Positions 27,495 to 37,452 of a stretch of 64,000 nt of DNA are shown piece after piece. The stretch spans positions 1 through 64,000 of the forward strand of contig JAAEZT010000013.1 in assembly GCA_018222765.1 (NCBI GenBank), read 5' to 3'. The position numbers and the translations under genes were made by a program. Position 1 is the first letter of the stretch. Every line of letters starts with the position of its first letter. This stretch comes from a bacterium. GTDB lineage: Bacteria; Verrucomicrobiota; Verrucomicrobiia; Verrucomicrobiales; Akkermansiaceae. A model generated the notes under the pieces. It made no database searches. It had not been told where the DNA came from and worked only from the letters and a program-made list of their open reading frames with translations.

Positions 27495-29033
27495 ATGAGC
27501 AAGAACACCCTACAGGGGAATTTGATACAAACATGCCGACGGTTCGGTGATCAATTGGCACTAGCCGATTCGACCGGAGCAAAGGTCACCTTTGGAGAGG
27601 CTTTAGCGAAGTGTATTTTCCTCACCGGCAGGCTAAGGGCTATTTGGTCCGATCAAGAGAAGGTCGGCATTCTAGTCCCACCCTCGGTCGGGGGAGCCCT
27701 TCTCAATTGGGCGGCCCTGCTGATGGGGAAAATTCCGGTCAATCTCAATTACACCTTGTCACAAGCGGGAATCACTTCATGCATCGAACAGTGTGGTATC
27801 ACTGATGTCGTCGTGTCAGGAAAACTCATGAAACGCCTCAAGATCGAACTCCCCGTCCGGGTGCATCTACTTGAGGATCTGCCCAGGAAACCAAGTCTGA
27901 TGGAAAAACTGCGGACGGGGCTTCTCGAAAAATGCACCTCGGCGAGCGGTCTTCTCAAACTCTTGGGTGGCTCACAGGCTAATTCGGATGATCTTGCTAC
28001 GGTCATCTTCAGCAGTGGAAGCACTGGACAACCAAAAGGAGTCATGCTGAGCCATCGCAACCTGATCTGCAACGTCGGCCAGGTCAGCGGCGTCCACTCC
28101 CTCGTTCAGTCCGACCGTATGCTGGGCGTCCTTCCCTTCTTTCACTCCTTCGGATTCATGGCAACCATCGCCGGTCCGGCCGTCGCAGGTTTTGGGTGCG
28201 CCTACCATTTCAACCCAATGGAAGCCAAAGTCATTGGACCACTGAGCGAAAAACACAGGGTCACCATCATGATCGCCACACCCACCTTTCTTCAATTTTA
28301 CCTGCGCGGCATAAAACCCGAGCAACTCAAGAATCTTCGACTCGTCGTTGTTGGTGCAGAAAAACTTCCCAACCACTTGGCCGATGCCTTTGAAAATAAA
28401 TTCCAATGCCGGCCACTGGAAGGATATGGTAGCACCGAATGCTCACCCGGTGTGGCATTAAGCGGACTCGACACCAACCGATCGGGATCGGTCGGACGAC
28501 TGCTTCATGATATCCAAGCAAAGGTGGTGAACCCTGATAGCGGAAGTGAAATGCCGATCGGCGAAGCGGGCCTGCTAAAGGTCAAAGGCCCCAATGTGAT
28601 GCTCGGCTATCTTGGGATGCCGGACAAAACAGCCGAAGTCCTCCAAGATGGTTGGTACGATACCGGCGATATCGTCCGCCTGGACGAGGAGGGATTTCTA
28701 TGGATCGAAGGCAGACTGAGTCGCTTCAGTAAAATTGGCGGCGAAATGGTGCCACATGGCAATATCGAGGAGACCCTCAACGAACTCGCCGATCAGAACG
28801 AACAGATCTTTGCTGTTACCGGCGTGCCTGATGAGAAGAAAGGTGAACGACTCGTCGTCATTCACACCGCAAACGAGGAACTCCTCGATGAAGTTCTTAA
28901 AAAATTCTCCGATGCGCCGATCCCAAATCTCTGGAAACCAAAGCCGGGGCAATTTCTCTCCGTGCCAAAACTCCCCTACCTTGGGACCGGAAAAATTGAC
29001 CTCAAGGGATTACAGCAGATCGCGGAAAGCTGA
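27495..29033 (+). CDS. AMP-dependent acyl-CoA/acyl-ACP synthetase
   Basis: ANL-superfamily ligase, 512 aa, which activates a carboxylic acid as acyl-AMP and passes it to a thiol. Motifs: P-loop-like FSSGSTGQPKGVMLSH (about 174-189), GYGSTECSP (about 313), DGWYDTGDI (A8 region, about 391) and catalytic Lys in the late GTGKIDLKG. The closest pattern I recall is the acyl-ACP synthetase half of Aas, which recycles lyso-phospholipid acyl chains, but the acyltransferase half is absent here. Monocistronic, divergent from the LolD-led operon. The acyl substrate is inferred to be a fatty acid. Confidence 0.88.
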   Translation: MSKNTLQGNLIQTCRRFGDQLALADSTGAKVTFGEALAKCIFLTGRLRAIWSDQEKVGILVPPSVGGALLNWAALLMGKIPVNLNYTLSQAGITSCIEQCGITDVVVSGKLMKRLKIELPVRVHLLEDLPRKPSLMEKLRTGLLEKCTSASGLLKLLGGSQANSDDLATVIFSSGSTGQPKGVMLSHRNLICNVGQVSGVHSLVQSDRMLGVLPFFHSFGFMATIAGPAVAGFGCAYHFNPMEAKVIGPLSEKHRVTIMIATPTFLQFYLRGIKPEQLKNLRLVVVGAEKLPNHLADAFENKFQCRPLEGYGSTECSPGVALSGLDTNRSGSVGRLLHDIQAKVVNPDSGSEMPIGEAGLLKVKGPNVMLGYLGMPDKTAEVLQDGWYDTGDIVRLDEEGFLWIEGRLSRFSKIGGEMVPHGNIEETLNELADQNEQIFAVTGVPDEKKGERLVVIHTANEELLDEVLKKFSDAPIPNLWKPKPGQFLSVPKLPYLGTGKIDLKGLQQIAES

Positions 29034-29341
29034 GCCAAACCACATACCCGAAAACCGCTTCACTCTTCCGTAGTTGGTCCTGGCCTTCAGCCATTGTCTG
29101 CCCATGTCGGAGGAGGCACTTTCTCGGCACGGTCAATGCCCTCTCCTTTGTCTTCAGTTCGACTGGAGCCCTATTGGCTTCCCTTGGTCTTGGTGAACAC
29201 CTCATGCACCCGCTTTCGCAACAAGGCGCAAGATCGCTTTGAGATTAAAGTTCGTCTCCCACCACAACAGTGCCTGCAAAAAGAAACCCACCATCCAATA
29301 AAGGAAGGCGGGCTCCGACAAAGCTTCGCCAATCGGCGCTC
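29034..29341. other. Intergenic region with a possible gene scrap on the minus strand
   Basis: 308 bases between the synthetase stop and the bamA stop (both transcribed towards it). On the minus strand, directly after the bamA stop, 29341-29202 is open and reads like a protein end (AFLYWMVGFFLQALLWWETN then FNLKAILRLVAKAGA, stop TGA at 29202-29204), resembling the helical C-terminus of a TetR-type regulator. It has no start of its own, so it is probably a remnant. No terminator hairpin seen. Confidence 0.3.
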
Positions 29342-31702
29342 CTAGAATTGGTAATTCAAGTAGAAGTTAAACTGTCCCCCATTATCCGCTTCATCATCAG
29401 GCGTCGAAAGAGGAATGGCGTAATCCACCGCGAGCGGGCCGATCGGTAGATCCATACGTAGACCCAACCCGGCATCGCTGGCGAGATTCCCTCCACCAAA
29501 ATCCCAGGAATCAACATTCACAAATCCCGTATCATAAAAAACTGCACCGCGAACCCGCTCGGTAATCGGAAAGGTCAACTCGAGAGAAACAAAGGCACTG
29601 GTCCCACCACCGAGCACTTCGTTCGTCACCGGATCCCGGGGACCAAGATCGCGATACTCAAATCCACGGAGATCACGGGATCCACCAAGAAATTGGCGCT
29701 CAAAAATGGGAGCAGTTCCGTCTCCACTATATTCATCAACAACCGAGAATGATCCCCGCGCAGTGAGAATGGTGTCCCACGAAAGATTCCAGTGCTTTGT
29801 TCCGGTTCCGGTGACAGTGTATGTATCGACATCACCACCAAGAGCACCACCGGCCAGAGTCACACCTATGTCAATTTTCTCACCCTTCCGTGGCAACTTG
29901 TTACTGTCCCGGCTATCGTAAATATAATTAAACGACAATGCACTCTTGGTGTAGGATCCTTCTTCCTCGTTGAAAGCAGAGCCGGGAGGAACATCGCTCT
30001 CAACATCAATTTCAATCTTCTCAAAACGATACCTTCCCTCAATGCGCGCCCTTCGACCGACCTGCTTACCCAACCAGGTCGAGGCTCCGGCGTTCGTCTG
30101 ATCATATTCGTCACTCAGGTAAAGGAGATCACGATAGTAAAGTTCGCCGCCCAACTTCAACTTCTTCCCCATGAACCATGGCTCGACCAGCGAGATACGA
30201 AAATCCTTCCGCTCGGCACCCGCTCTCAAACTGGCACTAAATCGTTGTCCAGCCCCGGTAAATCGACCCCAGTTCGTGACATCAAAGTTTGTTTGCTCCA
30301 AATTCACAAAGCCCACAATGTTATCCACCGAGCTAAATCCCACCCCGAAATTGACACTTCCTGTATTAGTCTCGCTGACGAGAATATTGACGTCACGATA
30401 GCCGCTCTGGGAGCTATTGGCGCTGGAGACCTGCACATCGGAAAAGTAGTTCAAGTTCCTCAGGCGACGCTTTGTCGACTCGAGATCCACTGAGTTGAAA
30501 TTTTCACCCGGACGCATCCCTTCCGCAACCTCGCGACGAATCACGCGATCCTCGCTTTTGACATTCCCTTGAATATTCACCCGACCCACCTTGAAGATTT
30601 TCCCGCGGGTCACGCGGTAGAAGATATTCACTCTGGAACCGGGAATCTCACGCACATCGGGAACGACCGCTGCATCGGCATATCCACGCGAACCAAAGTA
30701 ATCTCGGATCATGCGAATGTCGTCACGCACTTTCTTCGATGAAAAAGGCATCTCTTGAATCAAAGTCAGCGCCGGCATGAGCTCCTCCGGAGTGAAGACG
30801 GTGAGATTTGGGAAGTTGACCGAATTCACGGTATACTTCGCTCCCTCATTTACCGGGATAATCAAATCGACCCGTTCGTTGGCAACCGGTATCCGCTTGG
30901 GAGTGCCCACCCGAACCTTCCAGTATCCACGGCTCCGGTAATAATCGGCCACCCTCTCTAGATCTTCATCCAATGCCACCGCATTAAGGCGTCCAGATTT
31001 AGTAAACCAGGAAAAAAAGCCCTTTTGCTTCGTCGACATTTCCTTGCGTAAATCAGCATCTTTGAAGGCTGAGTTCCCCTCAAACCGAATATTGCGAATC
31101 TCATTCTTGTCGCCTTCGTCGAGCACAAAAACCAGATCGGCATAGCCTGGGCGGGCCGTCGGCTGCAGACCGTGCTTCACCTCAATATCAGGATAGCCAT
31201 AATCCAGATAGAGCTTCTCTATTTTCTGGCGGGCCTGAATGATCTGTTCGTCACTCAAGATCTGACCGACTCCAAGTCCGCATTCGTTGGCTAGTTTACG
31301 ATCGGTGAACTTACTATTTCCTGAAAATCCCAATCCGGCGATCAAACGACGGGTCACCACCTCCGCCGTTACCTCGACACCGTCTCCTACGCTCTTGGCA
31401 TAGAACTTCACGTCATCAACCAGCCCGCTTGAATAGAGCGTGCGGATATCTTCATCGAGCACAGTCTGGCTATATTTCTTTCCCGCAGAAACCGCCATGT
31501 GTGTCCGCAGACGAGCTTCAGCTATCGTTTTGGCGCCACGGTATCGAATGACCACGCTCCTCACTGTTTTCCCTTCAAATTGGTTCGCCTCGAGAAGGAA
31601 ATTTTGGGACTGGGCAGTCTCCACAAATGCGGGACTGGCGAGGAGGATCCCGCCCATCACGAGGAGTCGGGCCGTTTGTTTCACGAATGGGAAATTTTGC
31701 AT
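29342..31702 (-). CDS. bamA: Outer-membrane protein assembly factor BamA
   Basis: 786 aa, the core insertase of the BAM complex that folds beta-barrel proteins into the outer membrane. Signal peptide (about residues 1-32), about five POTRA repeats (KTVRSVVIRYRGAKTIAE; FSGNSKFTDRKL; IRNIRFEGNSAFKDADL; VNSVNFPNLTVFTPEEL; KVGRVNIQGNVKSEDRV), then the Omp85 barrel with LGGSRDLRGFEYRDLGP, a form of the conserved L6 loop (VRGF/Y) and a terminal aromatic residue (FYLNYQF) as barrel signal. The usual length is about 800 aa. Divergent from tig with about 180 bases between. Confidence 0.95.
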   Translation of the reverse strand: MQNFPFVKQTARLLVMGGILLASPAFVETAQSQNFLLEANQFEGKTVRSVVIRYRGAKTIAEARLRTHMAVSAGKKYSQTVLDEDIRTLYSSGLVDDVKFYAKSVGDGVEVTAEVVTRRLIAGLGFSGNSKFTDRKLANECGLGVGQILSDEQIIQARQKIEKLYLDYGYPDIEVKHGLQPTARPGYADLVFVLDEGDKNEIRNIRFEGNSAFKDADLRKEMSTKQKGFFSWFTKSGRLNAVALDEDLERVADYYRSRGYWKVRVGTPKRIPVANERVDLIIPVNEGAKYTVNSVNFPNLTVFTPEELMPALTLIQEMPFSSKKVRDDIRMIRDYFGSRGYADAAVVPDVREIPGSRVNIFYRVTRGKIFKVGRVNIQGNVKSEDRVIRREVAEGMRPGENFNSVDLESTKRRLRNLNYFSDVQVSSANSSQSGYRDVNILVSETNTGSVNFGVGFSSVDNIVGFVNLEQTNFDVTNWGRFTGAGQRFSASLRAGAERKDFRISLVEPWFMGKKLKLGGELYYRDLLYLSDEYDQTNAGASTWLGKQVGRRARIEGRYRFEKIEIDVESDVPPGSAFNEEEGSYTKSALSFNYIYDSRDSNKLPRKGEKIDIGVTLAGGALGGDVDTYTVTGTGTKHWNLSWDTILTARGSFSVVDEYSGDGTAPIFERQFLGGSRDLRGFEYRDLGPRDPVTNEVLGGGTSAFVSLELTFPITERVRGAVFYDTGFVNVDSWDFGGGNLASDAGLGLRMDLPIGPLAVDYAIPLSTPDDEADNGGQFNFYLNYQF

Positions 31703-31879
31703 GAAAATTAAAGAAGTTAAGGTTGCTGAAGATTACGCTCACCCGTCCCCCGCCTCGTCAAGGTCAATGACCCCTCAAATTCAGACATTCCCACCGAAAA
31801 AACCCCTTTTCCTCCCCTTGACCTCCCTGCCGATCCTCCCTAGCTTCACGCCCCCGCGAAAGCGCAGACCTATTTCGTC

Positions 31880-33220
31880 ATGAACATCCGCCTGGAGAAA
31901 AAAGAAAATTGTATCGCTACCCTCAGTATCGAAGTCCCTGCCGAGACCGTTACCAAGGAGCGAAGCCAAGTCATTAAAGCCTTTATGTCCCAAGCTAAAA
32001 TCCCGGGATTCCGCCCCGGGAAAGCCCCCAAGGCCGTCATTGAGAAGCGCCACGGCGAGGACATTTCCGCCGAGGTGGAGAACCGCCTCTTCCAAAACAG
32101 CATTCAGCAAGCACTCAAGGAGAATGAAGAACTTGAGGTTCTCAACGTGAAGAACCCCCAAAACGTCACTCATTCAGCTGATGGAAATTTCTCTTTCGAC
32201 GCTGACCTTATCCTCTCACCTGAATTTGAACTTCCCGAATACAAGGGACTCGAAATTGAAATTCCCAAAGTCGACGTTACCGAGGAGATCATCGCTCAAA
32301 ACCTCGAACAGCTTCAACAGCGATTCGCCGACTATCAGGACATTGAGGACCGCACTCTCGAAGACGGTGACCTCGCCGTGATTGACTTCACTGGCACCGT
32401 TGATGGCAAGCCCCTCGACGAAGTCGGCGGTGAGCAGGCCAAGCCTCTCGCCTCCAACGAAGGCTACTGGATTCGCATCGAAGACGAAGCCTTCTTCCCT
32501 GGATTCACCGACGAACTGGTCGGGTGCAAGGTCGACGACGAAAAAGAAATCAAAATTACTCTTCCCGAAGACTTCCCCATCGAAGCTCTCCGCGGTCAGG
32601 AAGCCCTCTTTGCCGTCAAAGTCACCGGTATGAAAACCGAAACCCTTCCCGAGCTTAACGATGAGTTCGCGGAAAAGATCGATCCCGGAAAAACTCTCGA
32701 AGAGGTCAAGGAGCTCATCCGCGAAGACCTAAAAATGCAGCAAAGCCGCAAGGTCGAAGAATTCAAAATCAATGCTGTCCTCGCAAAACTTCACGAGAAC
32801 ATCGACTTTGAACTCCCCGAAGAATTTATCGCTGCAGAGACCCAGGGGCAGGCCGACTCCATGGTGCAGGAAGGCATGCAGTCCGGCATGAGCGAAGATG
32901 ACATCGCCGAGCGTCAGGAAGAACTCTTTGCCGGAGCCCAAGAGCGCGCCAAGAACAACCTCAAAACCAACTTCCTTCTTCAGAAGATCGCCGCAGCCGA
33001 GGAAATCAAAGTCGATAACAACGCTGTTCTTCAGCGCATCACCGCGATGGCCAAACAGGCCAAGCAACCGGTGAAAAAATATATGAAGCAGATTCAAAAA
33101 GACGGCACACTCAGCAATGTGCGTCAAAACATGCTCTTCAGTAACGCCATTGACTTTCTGCTGGAGCACGCGAGCATCTCAGAGGTAGAACCAAAACCTG
33201 AAGAAACCGAAGAGAACTAA
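31880..33220 (+). CDS. tig: Trigger factor (ribosome-associated chaperone)
   Basis: 446 aa, normal length. The N-terminal ribosome-binding domain holds the signature IPGFRPGKAPKAVIEKRHGE (G-F-R-x-G-K), followed by the FKBP-type PPIase domain (DGDLAVIDFTGTVDGKPLDE to ALFAVKVTGM) and the long helical C-terminal domain. It binds nascent chains at the exit tunnel and catalyses proline isomerisation. Followed by clpP after 3 bases, the arrangement also seen in many bacteria, so co-transcription is expected. clpX, commonly next, is absent because a terminator follows clpP. Confidence 0.97.
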   Translation: MNIRLEKKENCIATLSIEVPAETVTKERSQVIKAFMSQAKIPGFRPGKAPKAVIEKRHGEDISAEVENRLFQNSIQQALKENEELEVLNVKNPQNVTHSADGNFSFDADLILSPEFELPEYKGLEIEIPKVDVTEEIIAQNLEQLQQRFADYQDIEDRTLEDGDLAVIDFTGTVDGKPLDEVGGEQAKPLASNEGYWIRIEDEAFFPGFTDELVGCKVDDEKEIKITLPEDFPIEALRGQEALFAVKVTGMKTETLPELNDEFAEKIDPGKTLEEVKELIREDLKMQQSRKVEEFKINAVLAKLHENIDFELPEEFIAAETQGQADSMVQEGMQSGMSEDDIAERQEELFAGAQERAKNNLKTNFLLQKIAAAEEIKVDNNAVLQRITAMAKQAKQPVKKYMKQIQKDGTLSNVRQNMLFSNAIDFLLEHASISEVEPKPEETEEN

Positions 33221-33223
33221 GCA

Positions 33224-33883
33224 ATGATTCCCACAATGGACTCCGGCGACGACAGCGCGCCACAAAACAATTACTTCATCCCCACCGTCATCGAGACCGA
33301 TGGCCGTGGCGAACGTGCCTTTGACATCTACTCGCGCCTCCTCAAGGACCGCATTATTTTCATCGGCACCGGCATCGACGACGGCGTGGCTAACTCCGTC
33401 ATCGCCCAGATGCTTTTCCTCCAGATGCAGGACCCAAAAAAGGACATCCACATCTACATCAACTCCCCAGGCGGCTCCGTTACCGCCGGACTGGCTATCT
33501 ACGACACCATGCAGTTCCTCACTTGTGATGTGAACACCTACTGCATCGGCATCTGCGCCTCGATGGGGTCAGTTCTGCTTACCGCAGGCACTAAAGGGAA
33601 GCGCTTCTGCCTGCCCAACTCCCACGTCATGATCCACCAGGTCTCCGGCGGGGCACAAGGAACTGCCGCTGACGTCGAACGCACCGTTGAATTCATGTAT
33701 AGCCTGAAGCGTCGTCTCAACGACATTCTTGGTCACCACAGCGGCAAAACCGCCAAGGAAATCGAGACCGCCTCTGACCGCGACAATTACATGTCCCCGG
33801 AAGAAGCCGTTAAATTCGGACTCGTCGACAAGGTCCTCGAAAACAGCAAGGACCTCGACAAAAGCGACAAGAAGAAAAAGTAG
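33224..33883 (+). CDS. clpP: ATP-dependent Clp protease proteolytic subunit
   Basis: 219 aa serine peptidase that forms the two-ring proteolytic chamber. Catalytic triad: Ser113 in [10 protein letters not shown], His138 in HVMIHQ, and the likely Asp187 in [12 protein letters not shown] short N-terminal extension precedes NYFIPTVIE. The C-terminus is Lys-rich. It lies 3 bases after tig and is followed by a strong terminator, so clpX must be encoded elsewhere. Confidence 0.97.
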   Translation: MIPTMDSGDDSAPQNNYFIPTVIETDGRGERAFDIYSRLLKDRIIFIGTGIDDGVANSVIAQMLFLQMQDPKKDIHIYINSPGGSVTAGLAIYDTMQFLTCDVNTYCIGICASMGSVLLTAGTKGKRFCLPNSHVMIHQVSGGAQGTAADVERTVEFMYSLKRRLNDILGHHSGKTAKEIETASDRDNYMSPEEAVKFGLVDKVLENSKDLDKSDKKKK

Positions 33884-33910
33884 GTTCCTTTTCTTTAAAA
33901 AAGTTTCAAA

Positions 33911-33940
33911 AGCAGTGGTCGCATGGCCGCTGCTTTTTTT
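33911..33940 (+). terminator. Rho-independent terminator of the tig-clpP operon
   Basis: AGCAGTGG (33911-33918) pairs with CCGCTGCT (33927-33934), one G-U pair and an 8-base loop, and is followed by a run of seven or more T. It lies 27 bases after the clpP stop. Confidence 0.92.
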
Positions 33941-34066
33941 ATGCTATTAATTCTTCCCTCCTGAAACTTCAGTAATCCCCACAATAACTCCCCTCTGTCA
34001 TCCTCTGACCAATCAAAAGACAAAGGACGGCCCAAGACTTTGAAAAAATTTGTCGATATAATGGCC

Positions 34067-35179
34067 TCACTCGTTCTCTCGCACCCGGAAGAATAATCGC
34101 GCTTCTCCCGACTCGGGACTAACGACAACGTAAGAAGTCGCTTCCCCTTTAGAATCAACGGCATCATCAACCTCTTGCCAGTTAATCAGATCTGTCGACT
34201 TATCGACTGAATAAACCCGACCCAACCTGGAAGACCAGGTCAAGGAAGTGGTGAGCAAATCCGAGTTCACCGAAATCTCGGTGATCACGAGTCCCGAGTC
34301 CCGCCTGTTAGCCGTCCCTGCCGGGTGGTTTGCCAGCCACTCATTCACCCCTGCCACTTGCTCGTCACTCAAGGCATCGGTGTAAACGATCACCTGAACA
34401 ACATCAAAGTCTGACTGGGATATGCCAGTTCCGTTAACCCCGGGGACAGGCGCAACACCTGCACGAAGATCTCCCATGAAGAAATCATCTGTGCCGGTCG
34501 TGTAAGAGCTTCCGGCTGTCGTGAACACCTGACTCAGAGTCCCATCGCTATTGAACCATTCATGAATGGCTGCAGGAGACATCCGGGAGGAACGAATGAA
34601 CGTGGTCTGAAGCGGAAAGACCTCGGAATAGGCACCAGCACCCACAAAGCCATTGTCCTTGCGAATCGACGGGTCACTCCCGAGGTTATAGTTGTCCCCC
34701 AGATTTTGCTGGATTGCAGCGACCGAACCAATCCCAACCGGACGACACAAACTTGCGTCCCCGCCGGCTTGCTCGACATTGTAAACAACGAAAATTGTCA
34801 GGTTCGACAGACCGGCCCCGCCGTTAATATCCTCAATCTGGAGGAGATCTTCAACACCCGCGGAAAAACGAACTGAAGGGAGGTCGGAGCCGGAAAAGCT
34901 TCCACCGGAAACAGTGGATAAGGTCGGACCGAGGAAGGTGACGAGACCTCCGACATTAACCATCCCAACCGGACTCGCATCGTTCCCGTTGCCACTCGAA
35001 TCGCTCCAGATTCCGGCATCCGGATCGAAGAGGTTCTCAGCGTCCTGAAACCAAACTCCGAGGTTCGAAGCGATCGCAGGATCATCCGGCGCAATCTCCT
35101 GTGCGTATCCCATGGCAAATAAACCAGCAAATACCATCATACGACCAAACCCACCCAGACTCCGACCTCCTTTTTTCAT
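34067..35179 (-). CDS. Secreted LamG/concanavalin-like protein
   Basis: 370 aa, exported: signal peptide MKKGGRSLGGFGRMMVFAGLF then AMGYAQ. The middle (about 30-250) is a concanavalin/LamG-type sandwich typical of verrucomicrobial surface proteins: WFQDAENLF, WSDSSGNGNDA, NLTIFVVYNVEQ, GDLRAGVAPVPG, VVQVIVYTDALSDEQVAGVN. The C-terminal 80 residues have YSVDKSTDLINWQEV and end LFFRVRENE, like the C-termini of the proteins at 9112 and 41275. Possibly carbohydrate binding or adhesion; no catalytic motif. Monocistronic and convergent with clpP, divergent from the prolyl oligopeptidase. Confidence 0.8.
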   Translation of the reverse strand: MKKGGRSLGGFGRMMVFAGLFAMGYAQEIAPDDPAIASNLGVWFQDAENLFDPDAGIWSDSSGNGNDASPVGMVNVGGLVTFLGPTLSTVSGGSFSGSDLPSVRFSAGVEDLLQIEDINGGAGLSNLTIFVVYNVEQAGGDASLCRPVGIGSVAAIQQNLGDNYNLGSDPSIRKDNGFVGAGAYSEVFPLQTTFIRSSRMSPAAIHEWFNSDGTLSQVFTTAGSSYTTGTDDFFMGDLRAGVAPVPGVNGTGISQSDFDVVQVIVYTDALSDEQVAGVNEWLANHPAGTANRRDSGLVITEISVNSDLLTTSLTWSSRLGRVYSVDKSTDLINWQEVDDAVDSKGEATSYVVVSPESGEARLFFRVRENE

Positions 35180-35281
35180 CGTGTTATTGTGAAAATTTGG
35201 AATCTCCTACGCCAGCACTTTTTCACCTCAAACTCTCCTTCCCTAGCTTGCATCTCAGGAAACGCCCTTTAGTTTGGCGGC

Positions 35282-37393
35282 ATGAAACGCGCCTGCCTTT
35301 TTGCCATGCTTACCGCAAACATTTCAGCAGAAAAGCTGACCTATCCTGATTCCCATCCAAAGCCGCTCTCCGAGAAAATCCACGGCATCGACGTCTCCGA
35401 CGACTACCGTTGGCTTGAAGATCTCAATTCGAAACAAACCGCGGAGTGGGTCAAAGCCCAAAATACCGTTACTGAAGGATACCTCAATAAAATCCCCGGT
35501 CGCGACAAGCTCGAGAAACATCTCACCAACATTTGGAACGTCGAACGCATCAGCGCCCCCTCAAAAAAGGGCGGACGTTACTTTTTCCATCGAAACGACG
35601 GCCTGCAGGACCAGTCGGTTTTCTACACCACCAAGGATCTTAAGAAGAAGCCCAAGGTTCTCTTCGACCCCAACAAACTCTCGGGAGACGGCACGGTCGC
35701 GCTCAAGGATATTTCCATCTCCCACAACGGAAAGTACATGGCCTACAGCCTCTCTGCATCTGGCTCCGATTGGGTCGAATGGAAGGTCCGCGACATCGAC
35801 ACCGGCAAGGATCTGAGTGATCATCTCAAGTGGTCGAAATTCTCCGACGCCACTTGGTCGGGCGACAACAAGGGCTTCTACTACGGTCGCTTCCCAACGC
35901 CAAAAAAAGGCGAAGAAATGATGGCCGCCAACACCGACAAGAAAATCTACTACCACAAGCTCGGCACCGCGCAGTCCGAAGACACCCTCGTCTACGAACG
36001 TCCCGATCATCCCAAGTGGGGCCTCTACACCGGGCTGACCGATGACAAACGATTCCTCATCATCCACATCTCTCAAGGCACCGACACCAAGAACGGCCTT
36101 TTCTACAAGGACCTCTCCAAGCCCGACTCGAAAGTCATTGAGCTTTTCAACAAGTTCGACGCCTCTTACAGCCTCGCCGGAAACATCGACTCCAAATTTC
36201 TCATCCAAACCGATCACGATGCTCCTAGACAAAAACTCGTCTCTGTCGATCTCGCCAAGCCCGAAACCTCCAACTGGAAAACGATCATCCCTCAAACCGC
36301 CGAAACCCTGGATGGAGTGTCTTACGTCGGTGGCATTCTCATTGCGGAATACATGAAGGACGCCCACTCCCAGGTTCGTCGGTTCAAAGTCGACGGCTCC
36401 CCTCTCCCCGACCTCGAACTTCCCGGACTCGGCACGGCATACAGCATCGGCGGCAAACCTGACGACAAGGAATTCTTCTACGGATTCACCTCCTTCACCA
36501 CGCCTGGGACGATTTACCACTACGAAGTGGCCTCAAACAAATCAACGCTCTACCGCGCCCCAAACACCAAGTTCAATCAAAACGATTACAAGTCATCGCA
36601 AATCTTCGCGACATCCAAGGATGGCACAAAAGTCCCCATGTTCGTCGTCCACAAGAAAGGCATCAAACTCGACGGCTCTAACCCCACTTATCTCTACGCC
36701 TACGGCGGGTTCAACATCTCGCTCACACCATCCTATCGCGCCTCCAATATTGCATGGCTCGATATGGGCGGCATCTATGTCCTCGCGAATCTTCGCGGCG
36801 GTGGTGAATACGGCGAGGAATGGCACCAGGCCGGCATGAAAACCAAAAAGCAAAACGTCTTCGATGACTTCATTGCCTGTGCCGAACACCTCATCGCAAA
36901 AAAATACACTTCCAGTCCACGCCTCGCCATTGCAGGGGGCTCCAACGGCGGCCTCCTTGTTGGAGCCTGTCTCACCCAACGCCCGGAACTCTACGGAGCG
37001 TGCCTCCCCGCCGTCGGAGTCATGGACATGCTGCGCTTCCAAAAATTCACCATCGGCTGGGCCTGGCAGGCCGAATACGGCTTCCCCGATAAAAACGCCG
37101 ATGAATTCAAATACCTCCTCGGTTACTCGCCCTATCACAACCTGAAGAAGGGAACGAAATATCCTGCGACCATGGTCACGACTTCAGACCACGACGACCG
37201 GGTCGTCCCATCTCACTCCTTCAAATTCGCCGCCGCCCTTCAAGCTGCGCAAGCGGGAGACGCCCCAAGCTTAATCCGAATCGAAACCAAAGCCGGCCAC
37301 GGTGCAGGCACTCCGACCTCCAAACAAATCGAACAAGTCGTCGACAAGTATTCATTCCTCTCCAAAGCACTGGGATTTGAGATCAAGCTGTAA
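35282..37393 (+). CDS. Prolyl oligopeptidase (S9A), exported
   Basis: 703 aa, close to classical POP (710). Cleaves short proline-containing peptides after Pro. Short signal peptide MKRACLFAMLTANISA, then PLSEKIHGIDVSDDYRWLED, the entry of the family. A seven-bladed propeller precedes the hydrolase domain. Catalytic residues: Ser554 in GGSNGG, Asp638 in DHDDRVVP, His673 in KAGHGAG, matching the porcine order and spacing. The conserved YAYGGFNISLTP and LRGGGEYGEEWH are also present. Probably periplasmic, feeding on peptides from environmental protein. Monocistronic. Confidence 0.96.
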   Translation: MKRACLFAMLTANISAEKLTYPDSHPKPLSEKIHGIDVSDDYRWLEDLNSKQTAEWVKAQNTVTEGYLNKIPGRDKLEKHLTNIWNVERISAPSKKGGRYFFHRNDGLQDQSVFYTTKDLKKKPKVLFDPNKLSGDGTVALKDISISHNGKYMAYSLSASGSDWVEWKVRDIDTGKDLSDHLKWSKFSDATWSGDNKGFYYGRFPTPKKGEEMMAANTDKKIYYHKLGTAQSEDTLVYERPDHPKWGLYTGLTDDKRFLIIHISQGTDTKNGLFYKDLSKPDSKVIELFNKFDASYSLAGNIDSKFLIQTDHDAPRQKLVSVDLAKPETSNWKTIIPQTAETLDGVSYVGGILIAEYMKDAHSQVRRFKVDGSPLPDLELPGLGTAYSIGGKPDDKEFFYGFTSFTTPGTIYHYEVASNKSTLYRAPNTKFNQNDYKSSQIFATSKDGTKVPMFVVHKKGIKLDGSNPTYLYAYGGFNISLTPSYRASNIAWLDMGGIYVLANLRGGGEYGEEWHQAGMKTKKQNVFDDFIACAEHLIAKKYTSSPRLAIAGGSNGGLLVGACLTQRPELYGACLPAVGVMDMLRFQKFTIGWAWQAEYGFPDKNADEFKYLLGYSPYHNLKKGTKYPATMVTTSDHDDRVVPSHSFKFAAALQAAQAGDAPSLIRIETKAGHGAGTPTSKQIEQVVDKYSFLSKALGFEIKL

Positions 37394-37452
37394 CTGAATC
37401 ACGCACTCAGGGAAGGAGGGACTTCAGAAGAGATAAGAGCTGGAACCTCTAC

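Noticed and set aside
35561-36520. Long minus-strand frame opposite the prolyl oligopeptidase gene
   Set aside because: The sense strand encodes a complete S9A peptidase with its triad; the antisense frame has a shadow composition rich in Val, Gly and Glu.
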